From NCBI GenBank assembly GCA_032209605.1, contig JASFXZ010000010.1, positions 10,189,385 through 10,253,384 on the forward strand: DNA of 64,000 nt, read 5' to 3'. Source of the DNA: Mactromeris polynyma (taxonomy: Eukaryota > Mollusca > Bivalvia > Venerida > Mactridae). Under the pieces are notes generated by a model that was not told the DNA's origin, made no database searches, and was given only the letters and a program-made list of their open reading frames with translations. Position 1 is the stretch's first letter, and each line of letters begins with the position of its first letter. The translations under genes and the position numbers were made by a program. This document shows positions 47,001-55,300 of the stretch, piece after piece.

Positions 47001-47132
47001 CAGAATAATCTACAAGTCAGAGTTAATTGGCTAAAATACAAAAAAGTGACACTCAGGAATTTATTGGCATCACAGAAAGACGGGAAATCTCCAAAAATGC
47101 GAACCAAAGACAGAGCAGCAATTTTCAAATGA
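26071..47132 (+). CDS. CNBD2: Cyclic nucleotide-binding domain-containing protein 2-like (19 exons)
   Basis: Exons: 26071-26247, 26999-27214, 27972-28051, 28816-28930, 30562-30636, 31546-31634, 31948-32021, 32974-33050, 35841-35924, 36565-36635, 37349-37426, 38129-38189, 38654-38869, 39869-40060, 40786-40855, 41323-41399, 44847-44921, 45797-45931, 46971-47132 (TGA). All junctions are AG/GT and phases match, giving 707 aa. Residues 60-131 are basic and Ser-rich, with RRNT, RKPS and RRSS. A first CNB domain spans about 222-330; its phosphate-binding cassette FGELAIAHRIPRQSTV (300-315) keeps Glu302 and Arg311 at the nine-residue spacing of PKA-R. A second CNB (about 380-654) is interrupted by a Ser/Arg/Asp-rich insertion, and its cassette FGVQQVLMEEQPS lacks both residues. 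The family is described as cAMP-binding and sperm-related in mammals; that role is not shown here. The start is uncertain (see 21860). Confidence 0.92.
26286..26590 (+). repeat. GATAAT/GTGATAAT microsatellite in CNBD2 intron 1
   Basis: About 300 bp of imperfect 'gataatgataatgt' repeats with scattered 'gatcat' and 'gattat' variants. It begins about 40 bp after the exon 1 donor. Confidence 0.95.
27295..27340. repeat. 32-bp perfect palindrome flanked by 7-bp direct repeats
   Basis: 27302-27333 is a perfect palindrome whose half-site reads CACGGACCTATATACA. CTCTAGC lies immediately on each side (27295-27301 and 27334-27340). The layout is that of a minimal inverted-repeat insertion with a 7-bp target duplication. 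It is in CNBD2 intron 2. Confidence 0.9.
28632..28794. repeat. Degenerate TA-MITE of the CAGTAAAACC family
   Basis: Starts 'tacagcgaaaccttgtttat' and ends 'ttttttctgtata', with internal 'ggtcttagactcttag'. It is a decayed copy in CNBD2 intron 3, immediately before exon 4. Confidence 0.45.
29971..30040 (+). repeat. Partial copy of the 46049 hairpin element
   Basis: 'aggagattgtcacgag' and 'tctccctttatcccttgta' match the left side of the hairpin at 46033-46075. The right arm is decayed here ('atatcccttgggtatac'). It lies 50 bp from hairpin copy B. Confidence 0.6.
30092..30171. repeat. 80-nt foldback hairpin, copy B
   Basis: Perfect 23-bp outer arms start TTCGAGGGCTCAACGC and are followed by the inner stem GTAACTCC/GGAGTTAC. 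It is related to copies at 16786 and 45125. Arm differences from copy A are compensated across the stem. It is in CNBD2 intron 4. Confidence 0.9.
32341..32570 (+). repeat. Dispersed repeat, copy 2 (partner of 105-345)
   Basis: Contains 'ggtcactccaga', 'aaaatggatttcggta', 'cgaaaggttaacc' and 'tggctgcgccgaaaaa', the reverse-complement order of the window-start copy. It is in CNBD2 intron 7. Confidence 0.65.
33051..33478 (+). repeat. 38-bp minisatellite starting at the CNBD2 exon 8 splice donor
   Basis: About 11 copies of GTAAATAGCTGTTGTATATT followed by 'actgctactcatttagct' occur; one copy is about 13 bp longer. The first monomer begins at 33051, exactly the first base of intron 8, so its GTAAAT is the splice donor. 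Nearly every monomer repeats that hexamer. Confidence 0.95.
33479..33722 (+). repeat. tRNA-derived SINE in CNBD2 intron 8
   Basis: A tRNA-like head ('tagctcttgtcagtagagc', then a degenerate B-box region) is followed by the core 'gttgtcagttgcttgtgg' and 'agtactggtttggtaac', and a tail 'ggtaaaactccgacaca'. Core and tail match the interrupted SINE at 17469-17790. It directly abuts the minisatellite. Confidence 0.65.
35690..35811. repeat. Truncated TA-MITE (right half)
   Basis: 'gaggtggtctgattattgag' through 'catgaggttttactgta' matches the right side of the CAGTAAAACC elements. It ends about 30 bp before CNBD2 exon 9. Confidence 0.55.
36848..37026. repeat. TA-flanked MITE, 'aacgaggttcgactg' subfamily
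   Basis: Starts CAGTAGGACCTCATTC and ends GAATAAACGAGGTTCGACTG, with TA at 36846-36847 and 37027-37028. It has about 180 bp and no open frame. A related inverted copy is at 42083-42250. Confidence 0.65.
38330..38484 (+). repeat. CAGGGGTTCCA-family element, 5'-truncated
   Basis: From 'taccattttatagcc' through 'ttgacccttcag' to the terminal 'aaatggaacccctg'. It is in CNBD2 intron 12. Confidence 0.65.
40170..40485 (+). repeat. tRNA-headed SINE with internal foldback
   Basis: An A-box-like motif 'ggcgcagtggtcgaggag' and a B-box-like 'gaaggtcatgagttcaagc' are far apart because an inverted repeat (arms 40210-40230 and 40279-40299) lies between them. The 3' part ends 'gatgtaaaataaataag', a typical SINE tail. 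It is in CNBD2 intron 14. Confidence 0.55.
40970..41135. repeat. TA-flanked MITE (CAGTAAAACC family)
   Basis: Starts CAGTAAAACCGC and ends GAGGTTTTACTG, with TA at 40968-40969 and 41136-41137. Internal 'aataagaccacctc' and 'ggtggtcttattgttgagg' are subterminal inverted repeats. It is in CNBD2 intron 15. Confidence 0.7.
41879..41998 (+). repeat. 30-bp tandem repeat, 4 copies
   Basis: GGTGCAATTATCTTTCTTTA plus 'tgctaatgtc' is repeated four times (starts 41879, 41909, 41939, 41970), with a 1-bp insertion in the third copy. Confidence 0.9.
42083..42250. repeat. MITE copy of the 36848 subfamily, inverted
   Basis: 'caatcaaacctcgtttactcg' through 'ggactcgatgaattcgaa' is the reverse complement order of 36848-37026. 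The right end is decayed. Confidence 0.55.
42419..42523 (+). CDS. Candidate in-frame cassette exon in CNBD2 intron 16
   Basis: An open 105-nt block between AAAAG and TTG|GTAAAC reads NAEHKRRLRDHIRNVQLSAY and 15 further residues. Flanking exons 16 and 17 meet at phase 0, and this block is phase 0 at both ends, so inclusion would add 35 residues without a frameshift. Its basic, Ser-containing composition resembles the rest of the insertion in the second CNB region. The acceptor has only a modest pyrimidine tract. A shorter form starting at TTG (after cgttcag) is also in frame. Confidence 0.35.
45125..45198. repeat. 74-nt foldback hairpin, copy C
   Basis: Arms GAGGGTTCAGCGCAAGAC and GTCTTGCACTGAACCGTC enclose an inner stem CTAACTCCTAT/ATAGGAGTTAG. 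It is nearly identical to copy A at 16786-16861. It is in CNBD2 intron 17. Confidence 0.85.
45240..45375 (+). repeat. TTGACCAATGA interspersed repeat (one of four copies)
   Basis: 'tgagaccagtgcaagcatctg', 'agaattgaccaatga' and 'aactggttgctgaactcagttt' also occur, diverged, at about 8860-8965, 12180-12325 and 30663-30800. Non-coding, likely an old SINE or MITE relic. Confidence 0.6.
46049..46114. repeat. 66-nt foldback hairpin
   Basis: AGTTCTCTCCCTTTATCCCTT then GTACTA pairs with TAGTAC and AAGGGATAAAGGGAGAGAACT, leaving a 2-nt bulge and a 'catatgcata' loop. It shares its left arm with 29971-30040. It is in CNBD2 intron 18. Confidence 0.85.
46274..46672 (+). repeat. About 400-bp interspersed repeat, copy 2
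   Basis: Same order of blocks as 10008-10433, from 'tctatagttcccacgggtca' to 'acagaaaaaagcctg'. It is in CNBD2 intron 18. A third, reversed partial copy is at 53222-53395. Confidence 0.7.
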
Positions 47133-47137
47133 AAATC

Positions 47138-47325
47138 CAGTCAAACCTGTCTATAAAGACCACCCATGGGAACAGCAAAATGTGGTATTTGTTTGCAGGT
47201 GGTCTCTATTAACAGATTAAATATCATTGAAAATGGTCTGATGTGAGATAAAATTGGTGGTCTTTGCAGACAGGTTTTTCAATAGTGGTCTTTGTTCGCA
47301 GGTGGTCTTTAACACAGGTTTGACT
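47138..47325. repeat. MITE inserted 5 bp after the CNBD2 stop codon
   Basis: Perfect 13-bp terminal inverted repeats CAGTCAAACCTGT/ACAGGTTTGACTG bound 188 bp, with subterminal 'aagaccaccc' and 'ggtggtctt'. TA follows the right end; the left flank is TC, so the TA duplication is not intact. The CNBD2 mRNA would carry this element at the start of its 3' UTR. Confidence 0.75.
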
Positions 47326-47523
47326 GTACATGGTTAACTTTCATATTTGAGAGAAAACATTGCCATATTTTTATTTCCATAGTCTGTGCAATAGACTTTC
47401 CAGTTCACTGTGAACATCGGGTTCCCTTCACCCTCGTTTAAACTACAGTATGTGCATGTGACTTGGCTTTGCAAGGAGTACAGGGGATTTTTTTAGCTGA
47501 GTTGTTAAATGAAGTCTTATACA

Positions 47524-47691
47524 CAGTGAAACCTCAATGAAAAGACCACCATAGGTTCTGAAGAAAGCTGGTCTTATTAAGGAGGTGGTCTGATTACTGA
47601 GGGAAATGTGGAAGAGATATTGAAAAAACTAATACATGTATATGAACAGTTCATCAAATTGTTGTGGTGGTCTTTAAGTGAGCTTTTATTG
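47524..47691. repeat. Second MITE in the CNBD2 3' region
   Basis: Starts CAGTGAAACCTCAATG and ends 'gtgagcttttattg', followed by TA. It is a diverged CAGTAAAACC-family element about 200 bp after the one at 47138. Confidence 0.55.
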
Positions 47692-49140
47692 TACGTATAA
47701 TTATGAATATTGATTTTATGTTCTATAATTTTTTGCTTGCATAGAAATATTTTTATTATTTTTTGAAATGAGTATTCTGACAAATTATAAAATAAATAAA
47801 ATGAAAAAAATAAAACTTGTTTTAATATTTAAAAGCGAGTTAAATTATTAAAACTTACCATCTGATAAATGTACATGTATATATAAAGGGTATCATAAGT
47901 TGCTTTGAAATGAGATGCTGCATCTGGTGCTTATGAGTACCTCAAGTATCCATAGTGACCTACACAAGCTAATAAGAGCTAGAGGATCTGTCATGACCCA
48001 TGCATGTTTTACAGTGAGATGACCAAAAACACCAGATGCTAGATGTCTATTTGTATGATTTGAAAATGTGCCCAGTTACTGTCTTAAATTACAACTGATA
48101 TTACAGAGTATACTTATGGTTGAAATCTAGGAATTTTTTCATGAAGTTTGTTCATTCATATATTATATACACCACACATATTTCAAATAAACAGTAAGTG
48201 TAATCTATAAAGATATCCATTGACATTAGACTGTGCTAAATAAGTGACTATACAATATCCATTTATACAAACATTACAATATTGATACATTGCAGTAATA
48301 CAGCATTACACATGGCATTACTATTGTACATAAAGAATGTACAAAGTGCACTAATTATTCTGTATATTTAATATAGCTACAATAAAACAATGATTATAAA
48401 ATAATATTGGAGTTAATATAAAGAATACAATATCACATGTTTATGTATAATGTTAAATACAATATGTGATTTATATATAATTATACAGATCTATATTTTA
48501 TTTCACAATCTGTGACAATATGCAAACTCTTAAGGTATATCTAACATTTCGTAAATACTTTAATATTATCATTCTAAACTCAGCACTTTGAACTACCGGT
48601 AGTAAAGAATTTCTTAGAGCTATGGGATGGAATAATGTACACTGATACACATGTACTGTACATATATACATAATGTATGTGCAAATTGCAATCGTACACT
48701 ACATTTCAAAGCAGTTAACACCTTCGCAGCAACGAGAACACAGAATGCTGGGCAATGATATCTGCAAAGAAGAAAATATGACTTTTTTACCTTCTAGAAT
48801 TGGTAAGTCTGCAAATCAAAATTACAAGACTCCTTAATGTGTAATCTTCACACACTATTATGAATATATTACTAAGCAGCATCAATCTAAAGGGAATGAA
48901 CAATATTCTATTTGAACACTTCAAGAAAAGGTCACTCTGACCAATCGAAATCGCATCTTGTTAGCTAAATGCTCGGTATAAATCACAATCAGAGACATAC
49001 ATGTTCCTATAGGCCTATAACATAATACATGTATTTTAATAAATTGTATAATGTCTCCATTCAATTTTTTCATAGCAAGAACGACAACTCTAGATAATTA
49101 CATAATTCTCACAACTATGTATATATTACGCAGACACCGA
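47692..49140. other. CNBD2 to CTTNBP2NL spacer, very AT-rich
   Basis: An AATAAA at 47792-47797, in an A-rich run, could end the CNBD2 mRNA. 48100-48700 is dominated by short AT repeats. A possible minus-strand exon at 48715-48761 is described separately. Confidence 0.35.
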
Positions 49141-49322
49141 CCAAAGTCACGTGACTAATTTTTCCTACCTTTGTTTTTATGTTTTATGAAAAATGAATAC
49201 ATTTTGCAACCAATGGAGTACACAATGTAATTGATAATTATAAGATATTGCTCGACGTTTCTGGGAAAGTGTCTGGTTGCTTCGATGTTTTGATTTCTAC
49301 TATGAAGCCATGACAAAGTCAT
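48715..49322 (-). CDS. Possible two-exon small minus-strand ORF (66 aa), unrecognised
   Basis: Minus-strand ATG at 49322-49320 opens 51 codons plus 1 nt, ending AAAG|GTAGG at 49169/49168. A strong pyrimidine-rich acceptor (ttcttctttgcag) at 48762 joins in frame to 14 more residues and TAA at 48715-48717. The product has one hydrophobic stretch (YLIIINYIVYSIGCKMYSFF) and no family I recognise. Its ATG is 29 bp from the divergent CTTNBP2NL ATG, so the 5' UTRs would have to overlap. It may be chance. Confidence 0.2.
49146..49155. promoter_or_regulatory. Palindromic E-box GTCACGTGAC upstream of CTTNBP2NL
   Basis: A perfect 10-bp palindrome matching the USF/MITF-TFE E-box, about 195 bp before the CTTNBP2NL start codon. 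Confidence 0.4.
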
Positions 49323-49347
49323 TTTACGGTAGTTGAAGTCTAAAACA

Positions 49348-49359
49348 AAGATGGCGGGT
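49348..49359 (+). promoter_or_regulatory. YY1-like motif overlapping the CTTNBP2NL start codon
   Basis: AAGATGGCGGG matches the YY1 consensus and includes the ATG at 49351-49353. YY1 sites covering start codons just downstream of transcription starts are known in animal promoters, so the 5' UTR may be short. Confidence 0.4.
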
Positions 49360-52300
49360 AGAGGAGTAAAGCCAAATACGGGTGGATTTGACCCCGGGGA
49401 TAAAGTTAACTCTAATACATTGAAGGTATGCATATTGTTAGCATATTTACGTGCAGCTTGTTGTGTATGCTTAGATTTATATCTCCTGTATGGTGTATAC
49501 GCGCGTCGCTCGTAAAACAGAAGTCTGACCCCTGTATGTTATTTAAAACCAAGATTGTTGTTCAAGAAAAACTAACTGTGTCAGAGATGTTTCTTGCTTA
49601 CATATACAAATGGGGTACATTTTGGGCATAGCATTTATATGGGGTCTGTGAATCATTTGTGCTTGATTAATCTGCAAACCTGGAAGTGGAGGCATTTTTC
49701 AATAATTGCCATCAATTGATCAATCACTCAATGAGTAAAATTTGTAGTGCTGTGGTTTTGGGTTTGCGCATTCAGTAGTAGCACTAGCGTTGAGATGGTC
49801 ATGGGTTTGTTTTAGATACAGGTCACATTTTCCCATTATTAAACTGCCATGGTGGATGTGCTGTTTTTTGCAGTGTTTGAGCCCTAAATGAATGAACATG
49901 GTCCTGGAGGAGTGAAGTGGCGTTCAGTAAGGCTTCTTGGTTGTATTACCATACATGTGAACTCTCCTGATTTGACGGGCCACTCATGCTTTCCCGGCCA
50001 TGAGCCATGATCTCAAAGTAAACATCGTAATTTATTTTATAACAATGGGGTATTTTTAGTTCATTTCTGAGTTTCACCAGTTTCTATTTTATTCTGACAT
50101 GACCAATTGGCAATAAAATTGTTAATTTGCAACTTTTTTACAGGGATGACCCCCAGATTAAGAATTAATTGGCAGAACATTGTTATTTACAGCTTTATTA
50201 TGATACGGTTAGACATTGACAAAATTCCAGTCACGGAAAAATCTCCCAGTTTGAGTCTCAATCTCCTGCTTTTCAGGGTGCAAACTCCTGATTTGAATTC
50301 TAAAAAGGTTCCCATGTATCGTAACAGTATGTATTACTGATTTGATGACTTTTGTCCTGTCTCTTCAGTCTTGATTCTCTGTTACTTGGGCCTAATATTT
50401 GCCCCTTTCCCCCACCAAAATATTATGTTTTCACCTGGGCATTCAAATTCAATTTTCCCGCTTCGAGCAAAAAAATACAAGAAGGAAGAATACTATTTTA
50501 AATCGAAAAGTACGATTTTCAGACAAGCAGATGTAATATCATAGCATGCAACAGTATGAGGATTATTGTATGTCTACACCGGTTCAGTCATGGCGAATGA
50601 CTTCCAAGACTTGTCAGTCATTTGGTCTGACAACCTTGGAAAACTTGTCGGACCGAATGCAAACTTGTCTGTCCGAAAACATGTTGTTAAAAATTACGGG
50701 CCGAAAATTACCGCTCATTTCAAAGTGAAAGTAAACAAATCAAACACAAATGTGCAAATAATTGGCGTATTTCGTTAAATAACAGTTAAAAATTATTATT
50801 TACTTTCACATTCACTCCTGAAATGTCTTTTTGACGACATAATCAAAGTTCAAATGTCCGAAAGACAAGCGAATGTACAGACAATTGTGCGCGTAAGAAG
50901 ACCACATTGTGTAAACCGCAATGGATGTTGTAAAACCTGTACGACCCGTTCCGTATCGGACATACGGACCGACGCACAGGCATTCTGTATCAGACCTGGT
51001 CGGTTTTTATCGGTCAGGTCCGACTGACCGATGGGTATTCGCCATGACTGCCGGTTTGCCTTGATGAGAAAGATGTCAAAAAATTTCCCCTAACTAGGGC
51101 TGTGACCCTCTTCCCCCAGAGTGATGCCCCCACTGCATTTTCACTGCTGACACAATTTATTTTGAGAACTCTGGCAGATACAGGGGTTCCACTAGGTGCT
51201 GAATCTCTAGGATCATTTTGATATTTTTTTACCAGATTTTACTATTTTATAGCGAAAAATTGACCCTTCTGCCAGAATCCTTAGGGTCAAAATGTGGATT
51301 TTTTGGAAATTGCAGGGGTCAAATCTTGGGTCAAATGGAACCCCTGGGATACAGAGTGGACCATTGCTGCAAAATTTCAGCGCAAATATCTTTAATGATT
51401 GTCTTCAGGAACGTATAATATCACATGTATAGTTACTTTTCATCTTTCACAGTACCCATATTTTCGGGGTACTTGACATTTCCGCAATAGATGGCATCAA
51501 TTCATAATGTCCCGGATCGTTTTGTTCAGTTTGTGGTCAATCATTGATTAAAGAGTAAAAATTATTAAAAATATTACAGGTTTGATTAGTTTACAATAAT
51601 TTATTTGCCTAGTTACTCCTCTGTAAAAATGAAATTGATGCTGACATTAAATATATCTGTTCAAAACACATCTTCTGGTCACGGACAAATGTTTGTCACC
51701 ATTTATGTAAAAACCATTATAATTTAATGGTTTTGAGCCGTATAAATCACTCTTATTTTATGTAGTAGTTGACTAGGTTACTGGTATACTGTGGAAGTAG
51801 GGTTACCCACCTTCGCGTGGTGTAAACATTAGACCAAAAAAAAGAGTTCTATTTCCGGTCTCCCAACCTACCCTCTTGTTTACTCTCCGACCCTAAACTT
51901 TTTATTGGGGATAATTTTCCTCCTTTCCATTTTTTTAAAATAAATAGAAGATAGTCAAATTTTAGGGGCTTTAATGACAGCAACAATTTCAGTTACCAAA
52001 AAAACAACAACAAAATCTTTCCTACCTACCTACCCTCTTTTTTTTGACAGGAGGCCGGAATTGGAACTATTTTTTTTGGACTTAGTTATTTCCTCTTTGG
52101 GAAAAATGTAGCTTGATAATCTACATAAGTAGGGCAATATTGTTGACACTAGGGAATTATGGATGATAAGTATTAATTGATTTTATCGAGTGAAACAAAA
52201 CTGATATCTAGCTGAATTCATACTACATTTGTACCAAGAAAATAGAGGCCCCAGTATTATTATAACCGTGACTGTCTGGAGTGGTCTGCTACTAACAGTA

Positions 52301-55300
52301 TACATTGATCCTATTAATATCCATAATACCCAATACAGGGTTTTCCTTAGGATTTTTCAGCTAGGGGTCCTTGGACCCTAGTGTTTGACGATTTGGGGGT
52401 CATTAGTTAATTTGTAGGATCCCAGATAAGCAGTTTATACTTAACAAAAGTTTATTTTAAAGGTCCCATGGATGCACAGTAAGTTGAAAATGGGAGTCCC
52501 TAGAAAGAAAAGGGAGTCAGGGACTCAATATTTCTGTGTCAGGGAAATCCATGCTAATAAAACATAACCAAACTCAAGCAATTTATTGATAATGGAAAAT
52601 ATATATATATATATATAAACAGCAAGTAAAAGGTGTGAAAACATGATACATATTAAATTATTGATGTCCAAGCTTGTAAATGTATTTGAAATTAGTCAGT
52701 GACGTTATGAGTATGAGGCATTGAAAAACTTAATCTGCAATGTTTGTCTAATCCTTGGATTGCCTGGTAATTATTCCAAGGTGCCAGTGTTTTCATGTAC
52801 TTTCAAACTGTGTACATTTGTAGTTGCATTGTGTATGTGATTGAATTATTGAATGTCTTTGTTCTAGTTTGTATAATTGTAATGAAGATGCAATTGCATA
52901 CAATGAATAAGGTTAATTAATAAGCTTTTATAGTATAAATTTTTCTAAACATTTGAACAATTTTATTCAGGTTGCATTAATTTTAAAATATATCGGTCAG
53001 GTATGAGGTAAATTAGTTGGACTTCCATACCCATTGTCTGCATTATCACGTCACTGTGATAAACACCCCGATCGTGCAAGATTGGAGTTTGGAGCAGACA
53101 TTTGACAAATTACAATAATCCTTGGATCGTCCGACATATTTTTGCTGTCCATGCTGGAGAAATCTGAGCCTTTGAGTGAACTTCAAATAAATTGTCAAAG
53201 CTGCACTGTAGCTCAGTCGATAGGCTCAGACCTTTTTCTGTCCATTTTGGGAAAAATTTGTGTCGTAAATTTTGCAGTTTTGGGAAAACTTTAAATCAAT
53301 ATAAACAAGCATTCTAATCTAAATTTCTTACATCAACTGTTAAAAAGACTCACAAAATGTCCTCAAACATTTATGACACAACTTAAGTAACTAGGTGGTG
53401 GGGGGGATGCCGCCCCCTCCCAGAAAAGTTTTGAAATCCTATATTATTTGCAGCTGCATTCTTTAGGCATTGTCAAACATATTTTATTAAAGTTTAGCTG
53501 TTTTTGTCATGCTGAAACATTTTGAAGCTCATACCAACCATACCATCTGAATTTATACCAAGATTTTGGCTAAAATTCATTTTGTCATTTTTCCAACTGA
53601 TGTTAAGCACATGTAACTGCATACTTTGTCCCTGGTCATTATTATGATTTCTACCATATGTTAGTTACTACAGTATATCATCAACCCACTTAGATGTATT
53701 TCATATTTTTCAGCGACATCCAAAGATGGAATTGTCGAGGACTGACTTATTGCAACTGTTGAGTTATTTGGAAGGTGAACTGCAAGCAAGGGATGTTGCC
53801 ATAGCAACGTTAAAGGTGAATTAATTGTTGTTACACATAACCTGTGATCTTTAAATCCATGTGTGTTGTCGCAAAATCGAGTAGAGATGAGTTTGTTATA
53901 CATTGTTATAGTTTCTTTCATCATGGTGTCTGGTATGGCAAAGTCTGGTAGTAACATGTTAAAATGATGAAACACTCCATTTAGTGATGTCTTTTGAATG
54001 TCTGATTAATATCTAACAGGTTTCTCACTTAGATTTCAAAATAGCGGTCCTTGGGAAATGTTTAGATCTGTAAAAATCAGGTGTCCATCTGTGTACTTTT
54101 AACCAAATAGTTGTAAGTAGCGGTCCTCAGAATAAAAGTTGGACTTGAGGACTTTGAATTGTTAGTTCCTAGGAACCCTGATCTAAGATTGTATATGTTG
54201 GTGTTCATTAAGGTCCATGACCCCTTTTCTCTTCGACAAAGGTCTTGCATTTATGGTGAGTAGCAGTTATTCCCTGCAAACGTTTGTCTTAAAGTTAAAC
54301 TCTTGGATGTCGCATTGCTTGGCCTTCAGACCAACCTACAAACAGTTCATTTGGCATAACCCTACTCCTGAAAATGTCCCAGTCAAAAAAATTATTTGTT
54401 TGTGTGGGCCCCACACTGTGGGGGGATTTATTTTGGGAGCTGCATGCTACTTGTAGAAACTAACTTAAATGACCATAAAAAGTAATAAACAAAGAATGAA
54501 ATTGTCTACCTACGTACCCGCCTAATTTTTTAGGGGTAGGGTCAATATGTCAATCAGACAATTGCTTTAGGATGGCCTTCCTCTGGTGTATATGTACATA
54601 TACAGGGGTGTCAATAAGATTACCTAGTAACTTAAGCATCATCACCCGGCTACTTTTCGTGTATGAATAATCATAATTAAGTCATATCTATATATAATAA
54701 GTGGCGTACCCCACAATTTCCCGCCTAATTTTGTTGATTTTCCTGCTACTTAAACAGGGGATCCATTTGACCGTTGAAATGACCCTTTGATCCCTGAGAC
54801 TTCCAAAAGGCCACATTTTGACCCTTAGAATTTTGGCTGAAGGGTCCATTTTTCTCTAAATTATAGGCAATATGGCTATAAAATGGTAAAATCCGGTAAA
54901 AAGGGATTCAGCCCCTAGTGGAACCCCTGCTTCAAGAATGTGTGGCGCCCCTGATTTGTGTGTAGCATAATATTCATCCTTTTGTATGCTACATTGCAGG
55001 AACCTAATTATTACTATATATATAATCAGGAAAATTATACATCAGGGAGTGTATTATTGTTGTTCAAGCAATTATAAAACAATGTCTTTGAGGAAGTTTT
55101 TGATCCACCAACATTTCTTCTTGTTCTCTTCTTTCCTGAAAATGTCAAAGTTGAAATAAAATACTCTGGAAATACATATAGAAATTAGATTTGTGGTACA
55201 CACAGATTGACAGAAATATTAAAGTGTTCTTGTTTCAATTGCCTTTTTGTTTCTTTATGAAATTATTGTGAATTTTTGTGCCTTTCATCTTCATGAATGA

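Noticed and set aside
51181..51346. Assignment to the hAT superfamily
   Set aside because: The CAGGGG ends are suggestive, but the 8-bp flanks (ggcagata and ggatacag) are not duplicates.
54217..54456. 79-codon frame in CTTNBP2NL intron 2
   Set aside because: No conserved motif, no suitable splice phases to the flanking phase-0 exons with convincing sites.
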